This document shows, one piece after another, positions 49,836 through 57,114 of a stretch of 57,114 nt of DNA. Where the stretch lies: contig LSTF01000080.1 of assembly GCA_001644455.1 (NCBI GenBank), forward strand, positions 1 through 57,114, written 5' to 3'. Every line of letters starts with the position of its first letter. The stretch's first letter is position 1. The notes below the pieces were generated by a model. The model was not told the origin of the DNA. It did not search any database and worked only from the letters and a program-made list of their open reading frames with translations. Source of the DNA: Betaproteobacteria bacterium SCGC AG-212-J23 (lineage in GTDB: Bacteria; Pseudomonadota; Gammaproteobacteria; Burkholderiales; SG8-39). Both the position numbers and the translations under genes were made by a program.

Positions 49836-51668
49836 TCAGGATTTTGTCTGTGCGTTACACCACGCCCGCCATATCGAGCGGTAAGCGGATTCGAGCGCTC
49901 TCGCAAAGCCGGGGAAGTCGCGCATCGAGGAATGTTCCAGTTTCTGCCGCAGCGTCTGTCGCAACTCGGACAACCGGCGCGGCGACGAGGCCAGCCCGGC
50001 CGCGATGCGAACGTAGTCGTCGTGGTCGGCCGCGATCAACTCTTCCAGGCCCATGCCGGCGAGCACGCTGCAGCCCAGGCGCGTGGAAAAAGTCTCGCCG
50101 CCCGCCTTCGCCACCACGGGTACCCCGTTCCACACGCAGTCCATCAGCGTCGTCGCGCCGTTGTAGGGAAACGGCGCAAGGCCGATATCGACGCTGCCGA
50201 TGAGCTGGTGGTACGCCTCATAGGGAACCACCCCGTGGATGTCGATGCGCTCGCGCGCGATGCCGGCGCGAGCGAGCTTTTCCACGAGCGCCGCCTGCGT
50301 CGAGCCCGGGGCGACGCTGACGATCACCAGGCGCGACCCGGGAACCGCTTGCAGCACTCGTGTCCAGAGATCCAGGACTTCACCGGTAACGCGGTAGTAC
50401 AGGTTGAAGCTGCCGAACGTGACGTAGCCATTCGCTTGGGACGGCAGCGCCGCGAGCGGCAGCCCTACCGTGGGGTTGTACGTCCAGTAGGTGTCGGGCA
50501 GGCGGCAGAGCCGCTCCGAATAGTAGGGGTCGGCGATGCCGCGCGGATCGCAATACTCGGTGGTCAGGCGGTAGTCCATGGAAGACAGCCCGGTCGTCGC
50601 CGAGTAGTCGAGATAGTTCACCTGCAGCGGGGCGGCCCGGCGCGCGAAGGCCAGGATCCGGTTGCCCGGGCCGTGTCCACACAGGTCGACGAGGATGTCG
50701 AGCTGGTGCCCACGCATCAGCGCGACGAGATCGGCGTCGGAGAGCGCGCGCACCTCGTGCCAGTGATCGACCAGCGCGGCGATTTGCCGGGTCACGCCGT
50801 CGGCGCTGGCGCCGCCGAAATAGCCGTAGATCTCGAAGCGGCGCCGATCGTGGTTCGCGAAGACCGGCTGCACGTAGTGGCCGACCACATTGGCGCGAAA
50901 ATCCGGCGAGAAATAGCCGATCCGCAGACGGCGCTCGGGGTCGTGCGGATTGGCGAATGCCGGTGCCGGGCCAAGCAAGGGCTGCTCGAAGCGCCGCGCG
51001 AACTCGCGATGCCGCGCATGCAGGTCTGCCGCCGAGAACCCCGGCGCGCACATCATGCAGAACAGCAGGTTCTGGAAGGCGACCACCGGGTTCGAGTCGT
51101 GCACGATCGCCTGCTCGTAATGGCGCAGCGCCTCGCCGTGGCGCGCCTGGTTGCGCAGCACGTTGCCGAGAAGGTTGTGCGCATCGGCGTCGGCGGGGCG
51201 TTGCTCGAGGATGCGCCGCATGCAATCGGCCGCCTCGTCGAGCTCGTTCGCCCCGCTGTGCGCCTCGCCAAGGATCATCAGCGCGTCCCGCCCCTCCTCG
51301 GTATCCGGCGTCATCTGCTTCATGAGGCGCTGGAGATTGGCCAGCGCGTCGGCGTAGCCAGGCTGCAATGCCAGCGCTTCCAGCATGCGGCGCAGCGCCT
51401 CCGCGTTCCGGCCGAGCGCGGCCAGCGCCAGCCCCAGGTTGCTGCAGGCGGGCGCGTTGCCGGAGTTGTGCGAGAGCGATTGCGAGATCAACTCGACGGC
51501 GCGCGCCGGATCGCCGCGCTGCAGCGCGACGACGCCCAGGAAATGCAGCGCGTCGATGTTGTGGGGCTCTTCGGCCAGCGCTTCCCGATAGAGCGCTTCG
51601 GCTTCCGCCAGGCGGCCCGCGCCGTGATGCTCGAGGCCGAGCGCGACCCGTCCCTGCGCCGCGCTCAT
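49836..51668 (-). CDS. TPR-repeat O-GlcNAc-transferase-like protein (GT41), copy 2
   Basis: The 610-residue protein has TPR units (about 1-190) and a GT41-like region. The usual catalytic-type segment reads SPDFRANVVGHYVQP, with the His shifted relative to copy 1. The UDP-contacting segment reads FGSFNLYYRVTG, with Arg in place of the conserved Lys. The donor region PFPYNGATTLMDCVWNGVPVV is well kept. These changes may alter donor use or reduce activity. Its ATG overlaps the methyltransferase stop (ATGA), and it is the last of three adjacent genes: GT41 copy 3, methyltransferase, GT41 copy 2. Confidence 0.85.
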   Translation of the reverse strand: MSAAQGRVALGLEHHGAGRLAEAEALYREALAEEPHNIDALHFLGVVALQRGDPARAVELISQSLSHNSGNAPACSNLGLALAALGRNAEALRRMLEALALQPGYADALANLQRLMKQMTPDTEEGRDALMILGEAHSGANELDEAADCMRRILEQRPADADAHNLLGNVLRNQARHGEALRHYEQAIVHDSNPVVAFQNLLFCMMCAPGFSAADLHARHREFARRFEQPLLGPAPAFANPHDPERRLRIGYFSPDFRANVVGHYVQPVFANHDRRRFEIYGYFGGASADGVTRQIAALVDHWHEVRALSDADLVALMRGHQLDILVDLCGHGPGNRILAFARRAAPLQVNYLDYSATTGLSSMDYRLTTEYCDPRGIADPYYSERLCRLPDTYWTYNPTVGLPLAALPSQANGYVTFGSFNLYYRVTGEVLDLWTRVLQAVPGSRLVIVSVAPGSTQAALVEKLARAGIARERIDIHGVVPYEAYHQLIGSVDIGLAPFPYNGATTLMDCVWNGVPVVAKAGGETFSTRLGCSVLAGMGLEELIAADHDDYVRIAAGLASSPRRLSELRQTLRQKLEHSSMRDFPGFARALESAYRSIWRAWCNAQTKS

Positions 51669-52642
51669 CCGAGCAGCGCGCGGATCTTCGCCCAGTCGTT
51701 CGGGAACAGGTTCAGCTTCCCCGCCATGTCGTTCTCGATCCAGGAATAGTCGAGCGCGAGGAATTCCTTGCAGAGCGGGTCGTGGCGCTCGAGCAGAAGC
51801 CGCGAGCCCGGGTCGAGGTTGCGCACCAGCGCCAGGCCGGTGGGCGCGGTGGCGATGGTGTGGATCGAGAGCTCGGGGCGGACCTTCTTCAGCAGCACGA
51901 TCAGGCGCCAGATGTCGCCGCTCCAGAAACTGCGGTGCCGCTCGCGCTCGGCGGTCACCCGGTCGAGCGGATAGACGTCGTGGATCAAGATCGTCGACTG
52001 CGGCGTGGCGAGGCGCTCCACGTTCGCGAAGTCGCGCAGGGCGAACTCGAAATGGTGCATGCCGTCGATGAAGGCGAGGTCGATCGGCAGGCCGCCCAGC
52101 TCGGCGCGCACGTCGTGCGAGGCGAAGAACGCGTCGCTGGTCTCGGCGAAGACGCGCTGGTTCTCCGCCAGCGGCGCGGAAAGCTGCGGCTCGGGATCGA
52201 CGCCGATCGCGCGGGTCGGCGCCTCGACGAGGCGCAGCGAGTCCCCTTGCGCGACGCCGATCTCCAGGTAGGTGCGCGGCTGCACCGCCTCGAGGATGCG
52301 CTTCAGAACCTGGAAGTAGTGCTCGCCCTCGAAGCGGATCTGCGCCTGTAGCACGTCGGTCGCATCGAGCTGCGGCGCCATGCGCCGCAGTTGGGCGCAG
52401 TACTCCAGCGCGAGCGCCGGCTGGCCGGCGAGGTGGGCGGCCTCCGCGAGCGAATACAGGCAGTCCGCATCCTCGGGCGCGAGCTCGGCGGCGCGCTTGA
52501 ACTCGGCGAACGCATCCTGCAGGCGGCCGGCGCTGCGATGCGACATGCCGCGCTGCAGGTGCTCATTGGCGAGCGCGCTCCGCTCGCCGCGTGCGCGGGC
52601 GTTGCCGCCGCTGAAGATATCTTTCAGGAGCCTAAGAAGCAT
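51665..52642 (-). CDS. TPR-containing class I methyltransferase-like protein
   Basis: The 325-residue protein starts at the ATG at 52642 (MLLRLLKDIFSGG), 11 bases after the GT41 copy 3 stop; the ORF-track start reads back into that gene. A short TPR region (about 25-95) leads into a Rossmann methyltransferase of the Methyltransf_24 type: YLEIGVAQGDSL (SAM motif I, about 125), IGVDPEP and DLAFIDGMHHFEFALRDF (about 185). Such enzymes are often found in glycan-modification clusters and methylate sugars or glycopeptides. The position between two GT41 genes supports a role in finishing the same glycan. The substrate is unknown. Confidence 0.85.
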   Translation of the reverse strand: MLLRLLKDIFSGGNARARGERSALANEHLQRGMSHRSAGRLQDAFAEFKRAAELAPEDADCLYSLAEAAHLAGQPALALEYCAQLRRMAPQLDATDVLQAQIRFEGEHYFQVLKRILEAVQPRTYLEIGVAQGDSLRLVEAPTRAIGVDPEPQLSAPLAENQRVFAETSDAFFASHDVRAELGGLPIDLAFIDGMHHFEFALRDFANVERLATPQSTILIHDVYPLDRVTAERERHRSFWSGDIWRLIVLLKKVRPELSIHTIATAPTGLALVRNLDPGSRLLLERHDPLCKEFLALDYSWIENDMAGKLNLFPNDWAKIRALLG

Positions 52643-52653
52643 TCGCGCCGAGT

Positions 52654-54474
52654 TTACCGCGCAGCGACAACACGCTCGAAAAAGGCTTCGAGCGCGCGTA
52701 CCGGCGCATCGTCCTCGAAGAGGCGCTCGCGAGCGCCGCGCAGGCGTTCGCGCAGGTGCTGGCGGCGCCGCGGGTCGTTCGCCAGCGCGACGGCGAGCTC
52801 GACATAGGCGGCGTCCGACGGGGCGACCAACTCGTCGAGGCCGATGTGCCGCAGCATCCCGGAGGCCAGGCGGCCGCGCATGAAGCGGCCCTCCCGCGTG
52901 ACGACCGGCAAGCCGCAGCGCACCGCCTGCAGCGCGGTGTTGAAGCCCGAGAAGCCGACCGTATCCAGATAGAGGTCGGCAGAGCCGAGGAGCGCGCGGA
53001 AGGCCTGCGGCTCCTGCCAGGGCACGAACACGACGTGCCGTTCGTATTCCAACCCTGCCTTCTCGAAGGCCGCGCGCAGGCGGCGCTCCCATCGACGCGC
53101 GAGCGCCGCCGGCGGACCGCGGAAAAAAACCAGCTTGGCGCCGGGCACGCCGCGCGCGATCGCCGCCAGAAGCGCATCGTGCTCGGCTGCGTACTTGAAC
53201 GGAGTGCCAGGGCAGATCAGCCGCACGCCGTCGGCGGCGAGGCCGAGCTCCGCCCAGTTCGCGTCGCGATGCTCGTCGGCGCCGCGCGGCAGCCAGCAGC
53301 TCGTGCCCGGGAGCAGCTCCAGCTTCTCGGTGTAGTGCGCCTGCGCGCCCGGCGGCTCGAGCGCCTCCGCCGAGAGGTAGTAGTCCATCGTCGGCAGTCC
53401 GCTGGTTTGCGGCTGGCCCCAGCTCGTCGCCTGGACGGGCGCGAGCCGCAGGCCGGCGAGCTTCGCCGTGGTCGGATCCATGCCGATCTCCGGGTAGATA
53501 AGGACATCCATCCGGCTGTCGTGGATGAAGTGCGCCCAGTTCTCCCAGTGCCCCTTGCCGTCGTGAAACCCGTCCGCCGTCGAAATGGCGAGCTCGGTTT
53601 CCGCGTCCCGCTTCGCCGAGAGATGGAACAGATGCAGCTCGAAGCGCCGGCGGTCGAGGCGCTGCACCCAGCCGCGCACGAAGGCGAGCCAGACCGAATG
53701 ATCCGAGATGTGCGCCGAGACGATGCCGATGCGGATACGCTCGCCAGGCTTGCCGCGCGGCCGCGGCTCGAGGCCGGCGGCGTCCTGCCAGCGCCGCATG
53801 AGCGAAGCGCAGAGCGTCCCGTAGCGCGCGAGCAGGTCGCGGTTCGAGACCTCGTGATACGCGAGATAGAAGGGCTGGTGGTCGCCGACCGCGCGGAAAG
53901 CCTCGGGCTCGGCCGTGGCCCAGGCCTCGAGCGCGTCGAGCTCGCGCGCGAAGACCCGCCGGCGCTCTCCGCGGTCGGTATCGATGTCGTCGATCATCGG
54001 GATCTGCGAGACCGCCGCCGCCCAGCGCGCGCGCCCGAACGCCGGAGCGAGACTCGCGGCACGCCGGAAGGCCTCGACCGCCGCGCGCCAGTCGCCCCCG
54101 CCCTTGTGCACGTTGCCGAGCTCGAGCAGGGCTTCCGGGAAATCCGGCTTCAGCGCGAGCGCCGTGCGCAGGCTGCGCTCGGCTTCCTCGAGCTCGCGCC
54201 GCTCGCGCAGGATCGAGGCGATGTCGACGTACACGTCGGCGAACTTCGGCACCAGCGCTGCTGCGCGCCGGTACGCGGCAAGGGCCGCGTCGCTGTTGCC
54301 GGCGTCGCGATAGGCGGCGCCCAGGTTATAGGCCGCCTCGGGGAAATCGGGCTTGAGCTCGAGCGCGCGGCGCAGCGCGGTGATTCCTTCGGCCATCCGT
54401 CCGGCCTGCGCGGCCGCGGTGCCGCGCTCGAATTCCTCCTGCGCCGAGCGCATGCCGAACAGGCGCCTGAGCAT
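52654..54474 (-). CDS. TPR-repeat glycosyltransferase of GT41/OGT type, copy 3 (divergent)
   Basis: The 606-residue protein has TPR units (about 10-150) with consensus FPEAAYNLGAAYRDAGN, then a region related to OGT but with its own signature: SAHISDHSVWLAFVRGW instead of SxDFxxHPV, PVQATSWGQPQTSGLPTMDYY, and CPGTPFKYAAEHDA where the Lys is kept. The C-terminal donor segment DTVGFSGFNTALQAVRCGLPVV lacks the PYSGGTT form of copy 1. It heads a three-gene minus-strand set, 10 bases after the spermidine-synthase-like gene. It may use a different sugar donor or protein target from copy 1. Confidence 0.83.
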   Translation of the reverse strand: MLRRLFGMRSAQEEFERGTAAAQAGRMAEGITALRRALELKPDFPEAAYNLGAAYRDAGNSDAALAAYRRAAALVPKFADVYVDIASILRERRELEEAERSLRTALALKPDFPEALLELGNVHKGGGDWRAAVEAFRRAASLAPAFGRARWAAAVSQIPMIDDIDTDRGERRRVFARELDALEAWATAEPEAFRAVGDHQPFYLAYHEVSNRDLLARYGTLCASLMRRWQDAAGLEPRPRGKPGERIRIGIVSAHISDHSVWLAFVRGWVQRLDRRRFELHLFHLSAKRDAETELAISTADGFHDGKGHWENWAHFIHDSRMDVLIYPEIGMDPTTAKLAGLRLAPVQATSWGQPQTSGLPTMDYYLSAEALEPPGAQAHYTEKLELLPGTSCWLPRGADEHRDANWAELGLAADGVRLICPGTPFKYAAEHDALLAAIARGVPGAKLVFFRGPPAALARRWERRLRAAFEKAGLEYERHVVFVPWQEPQAFRALLGSADLYLDTVGFSGFNTALQAVRCGLPVVTREGRFMRGRLASGMLRHIGLDELVAPSDAAYVELAVALANDPRRRQHLRERLRGARERLFEDDAPVRALEAFFERVVAAR

Positions 54475-54484
54475 GCGGGCGATG

Positions 54485-56500
54485 TTACTTCAGGATGCGC
54501 AGCAGGTTGTGGTGCGAGTCGGTAAAGGTCGGAAGATTCTTGCGGTCGTCGATCTCGTCGGCTGCATCGGCGATGCGCGGCCAGGCGAGGAGCTTCGCGT
54601 TGCGCGTGACGATGATCTGGTCGGTGGGCGAGTACCAGTACTCCGCCCCTTCGCTGCCCTCGGGCACGTCGGCAACGTTGACCGCCTCGAAGCCGACTTC
54701 GGCGGCGAGGCGCTTCACCACCGGCAGCAGGTCGATGAAGCGGTTGGTCGCCTGGAAGACGATCACGCCGTCGGGCTTGAGGTGCTTGAGGTACAGCGCC
54801 ATCGCCTCGCGCGTCACGAGGTGCATCGGGATCGAGTCGCCCGAGAAGGCGTCGATGCCCATCACGTCATAGCCGCGCGGCGGCTCGCGCTCGAGCGATA
54901 AGCGACCGTCGCCGAGAACAAGCTCGATTTTTCCAGAAGAATCATTCAAATAGGTGAACTCGCGTTTGGCGATATCCACCACCCTCGGGCTGATCTCGTA
55001 GAACACCAGCGCGTCGCCCGGCTTCATCCATGACGCGATCACGCCGGCGCCGAGGCCGATGACGCCGACGCGCAGCGGCTTCTTGGGATTGATTTCCCTC
55101 AGCGACTGGAAAACGCGGCCGTAGCCCGAGCCCGGGCTGAAGTAGTCGGCCGGCGTGTTGCGGAACGAGTCGCCGAGCAGCTGACCGCCGTGCATGATCG
55201 CGCCGTGATACATCGAGCGATACGGAATCGGCGTCGCGTGATCCGCGGTCCGCACCACGCCGTAGAAGTCGCGCTCCATCACGCGCACGCCTTCGGTGTA
55301 GTCATGCGCCGCGCGCGCTACCAGCACCACCGTGGCGACGGCGACCGCCATTCCGCCGAGCAGGGCCGCGCGGCGCAAGCGAGCCGCGAGCAGCAGCGCC
55401 AGCAGCACCAGCGCGATGCCGATCTCGAAGTAGCCGGAGAGCACCAGCGGCGCGACGATCGCGACCAGCACCGCGCCCAGCGCGCCGCCGAGCGAGATCA
55501 TGAGGTAGAAGCGCGTCAGGTGCGCCGGGTCGGGCTTCAGCGCCGCCAGCTCGCCGTGGCAGAACATGCACGACACGAACAGGCCGACGATGAAGATCGG
55601 CAGCGCGGCGTGCAACTCGAGCGAAGGCGCATACCAAGCCATCACCGGCACGAAGACAAGCAGCAGCGCGAGGAACAGCGGCCGCACGTACCAGCGCGGG
55701 TGGTCGAAGGCGAGGATGAAGGTCACGAGGTAGATCGCGAGCGGTACGACCCAGAGGAAAGGCACGCTGGCGATGTTCTGTGTGATGTGGTTGGTCACCG
55801 CCAGCAGCATCACCGAGCCCATTGCCGCCAGCGCGAGCCACAGCAATTGCCGGGCGGTCGTCGGCTTTGAAACCGAATGCACTTCCTGGGCCGTCGGTGC
55901 GACGCCGTTAGCGGACATCAAGGCCACCACGCCGCAGAGCACTGCGAAGCCCGCGAACATGAACGACCAGCCCCAGCCGAGCGTCCTGAGGTCGAATGCC
56001 GGCTCGAACAGCACCGGGAAGCCGAGCAGCGCCAGCAGCGACGCCAGGTTGGAAAGCGCGAACAGACGGTAGGGCACGACGCTCCGGAAGCGCCGCCAGT
56101 ACCACGCCTGGAGCAGCGGCGTGGTGGTCGAAAGCAGGAAGTACGGGAGGCCAATGGTGGCGAGAAGCAGCAGCAGGATGCGCGCGATCGGCTGCTCGTC
56201 GCCCTGCGGCTTCCAGCCGCTCGAGGCGAGGATCGGCAGCGAAAGCAGCGACAGCACGAGCAGCGCCACGTGCAGCATCGCCTGGCGGCGCGCGCCGAGG
56301 CGCGTCGTCCAGTCGGCATAGGCATAACCGGCGAGCAGCACGCTCTGGAAGAAGACGAGGCACGTCGTCCACACCCCCGCCGAGCCGCCGAACCACGGCA
56401 GGATCTGCTTGGCGATGATCGGCTGGACCAGGAACAGCAGGAACGACGAGAGGAAAATCGTCGCGGCGTAGGGCAGCGTCGCCGCGAGCGGCGCGCGCAT
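54485..56500 (-). CDS. Membrane spermidine-synthase-like protein with fused methyltransferase-fold domain
   Basis: The 671-residue protein starts at the ATG at 56500 ([20 protein letters not shown]), which shares one base with the sucD stop (TAATG); the track's start lies inside sucD. About ten to eleven membrane helices fill residues 1-400. A Rossmann domain (about 440-640) follows, with VGVIGLGAGVIASW (motif I), FYEISPRVVDIA and DGRLSLE...YDVMGIDAFSGDSIPMHL, as in SpeE-like aminopropyltransferases. Such fusions are common in proteobacteria, but true polyamine synthesis has not been shown for most. Translational coupling to sucD is probably positional only. Confidence 0.85.
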   Translation of the reverse strand: MRAPLAATLPYAATIFLSSFLLFLVQPIIAKQILPWFGGSAGVWTTCLVFFQSVLLAGYAYADWTTRLGARRQAMLHVALLVLSLLSLPILASSGWKPQGDEQPIARILLLLLATIGLPYFLLSTTTPLLQAWYWRRFRSVVPYRLFALSNLASLLALLGFPVLFEPAFDLRTLGWGWSFMFAGFAVLCGVVALMSANGVAPTAQEVHSVSKPTTARQLLWLALAAMGSVMLLAVTNHITQNIASVPFLWVVPLAIYLVTFILAFDHPRWYVRPLFLALLLVFVPVMAWYAPSLELHAALPIFIVGLFVSCMFCHGELAALKPDPAHLTRFYLMISLGGALGAVLVAIVAPLVLSGYFEIGIALVLLALLLAARLRRAALLGGMAVAVATVVLVARAAHDYTEGVRVMERDFYGVVRTADHATPIPYRSMYHGAIMHGGQLLGDSFRNTPADYFSPGSGYGRVFQSLREINPKKPLRVGVIGLGAGVIASWMKPGDALVFYEISPRVVDIAKREFTYLNDSSGKIELVLGDGRLSLEREPPRGYDVMGIDAFSGDSIPMHLVTREAMALYLKHLKPDGVIVFQATNRFIDLLPVVKRLAAEVGFEAVNVADVPEGSEGAEYWYSPTDQIIVTRNAKLLAWPRIADAADEIDDRKNLPTFTDSHHNLLRILK

Positions 56501-57114
56501 TACTTGCGCTTCAGAACCGATTGGAGCGTCCTTCCCATTTCCGCGGGGTTGCGCGTCACCTTGATGCCGCACTCCTCCATCACCGAGAGCTTCTCCTGCG
56601 CCGTGCCCTTGCCGCCGGAGATGATCGCGCCGGCGTGGCCCATGCGCTTGCCGGGCGGCGCGGTGATGCCGGCGATGAAGCCGACCACCGGCTTCTTCAT
56701 GTTCTTCTTCACCCAGCGCGCCGCGTCTTCCTCGTCCGAGCCGCCGATCTCGCCGATCATGATCACCGCGTCGGTGGCCGGATCGTCGTTGAACATCTTC
56801 ATCACGTCGATGTGCTTCAGGCCGTTGACGGGGTCGCCGCCGATGCCGACCGCGCTCGACTGGCCGATGCCCAGCTCGGTGAGCTGACCGACCGCCTCAT
56901 AGGTGAGCGTGCCGGAGCGCGACACCACGCCGACGCGGCCTTTCTTGTGGATATGGCCCGGCATGATGCCGATCTTGATCTCGCCCGGCGTGATCACGCC
57001 CGGGCAGTTCGGGCCGACCAGCCTGGTGCGCCGGTTCTCGCGTCGCATGCGGTCGCGCACCGCCACCATGTCGCGCACCGGGATGCCCTCGGTGATGCAG
57101 ATGACCAGATCGAG
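56500..57114 (-). CDS. sucD: Succinyl-CoA synthetase alpha subunit (5' part outside the window)
   Basis: This is the C-terminal two thirds of SucD, which with SucB makes succinate and ATP or GTP from succinyl-CoA in the TCA cycle. The frame is open to the window edge, where it reads [16 protein letters not shown]. Landmarks are [41 protein letters not shown] and the active-site His in [18 protein letters not shown] (equivalent to His246 in E. coli). The ORF-track start is an internal GTG. sucC would be expected just upstream, outside the window. Confidence 0.95.
   Translation of the reverse strand, partial: LDLVICITEGIPVRDMVAVRDRMRRENRRTRLVGPNCPGVITPGEIKIGIMPGHIHKKGRVGVVSRSGTLTYEAVGQLTELGIGQSSAVGIGGDPVNGLKHIDVMKMFNDDPATDAVIMIGEIGGSDEEDAARWVKKNMKKPVVGFIAGITAPPGKRMGHAGAIISGGKGTAQEKLSVMEECGIKVTRNPAEMGRTLQSVLKRK

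Overview
This is a high-G+C bacterial chromosome segment with tightly packed genes, frequent ATGA/TGATG stop-start overlaps, and a type IV pilin, OFA-family transporter, MdtABC pump and TPR/GT41 glycosyltransferases. Together these suggest an environmental betaproteobacterium (Burkholderiales/Nitrosomonadales-like). I infer this from gene content and codon style only. No rRNA, tRNA, CRISPR array or intact insertion sequence was seen, and no gene-free stretch exceeds 300 bases.

Layout. (1) 1-11195, all minus strand: a signalling and pilus block. It runs CHASE2 Ser/Thr kinase, PP2C phosphatase, double-FHA protein, CHASE2 class III cyclase, a GAF-fused PilB/GspE-type ATPase, a GAF/HD-GYP protein, and a type IV pilin with a near-perfect sigma-54 promoter. 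(2) 11325-29436: an oxalate/formate block. It holds oxc-frc plus a 10-formyl-THF hydrolase-like gene, a divergent Crp/Fnr regulator, an octaheme cytochrome with a small membrane protein, a TauE-like permease, an OxlT-like antiporter, fhs-terC, a LivK-like binding protein, and a two-subunit NAD-dependent formate dehydrogenase. Three divergent promoter regions in this block share one palindrome, TTGACTGMGGTCAA. (3) 28798-31333: an Asp/Glu racemase-like protein, an aldo-keto reductase and a class II glutamine amidotransferase. (4) 31334-43495: a coiled-coil membrane protein, a double cNMP-domain protein, and a translationally coupled baeSR-mdtABC-nodT efflux operon. (5) 43550-54474: three TPR/GT41 O-GlcNAc-transferase-like proteins, a TPR methyltransferase, an ACP-acyl ligase-acyltransferase fusion, and a fatty acid desaturase. 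(6) 54485-57114: a membrane spermidine-synthase-like protein and the 3' part of sucD.

How it works together. Oxalate would enter through the OxlT-like antiporter, be activated by Frc and decarboxylated by Oxc. Formate would then be oxidised to CO2 with NADH formation (FdsBA) or assimilated onto tetrahydrofolate (Fhs). In each of the three minus-strand catabolic operons the shared palindrome lies about 42 bases upstream of the predicted start site, the class II activator position. The Crp/Fnr protein beside oxc carries the E-x-x-S-R recognition-helix signature that reads TTGA half-sites. This looks like a self-contained oxalate/formate regulon. The formyl-THF hydrolase-like protein coupled to frc raises the possibility of an undescribed link between formyl-CoA and folate one-carbon pools.
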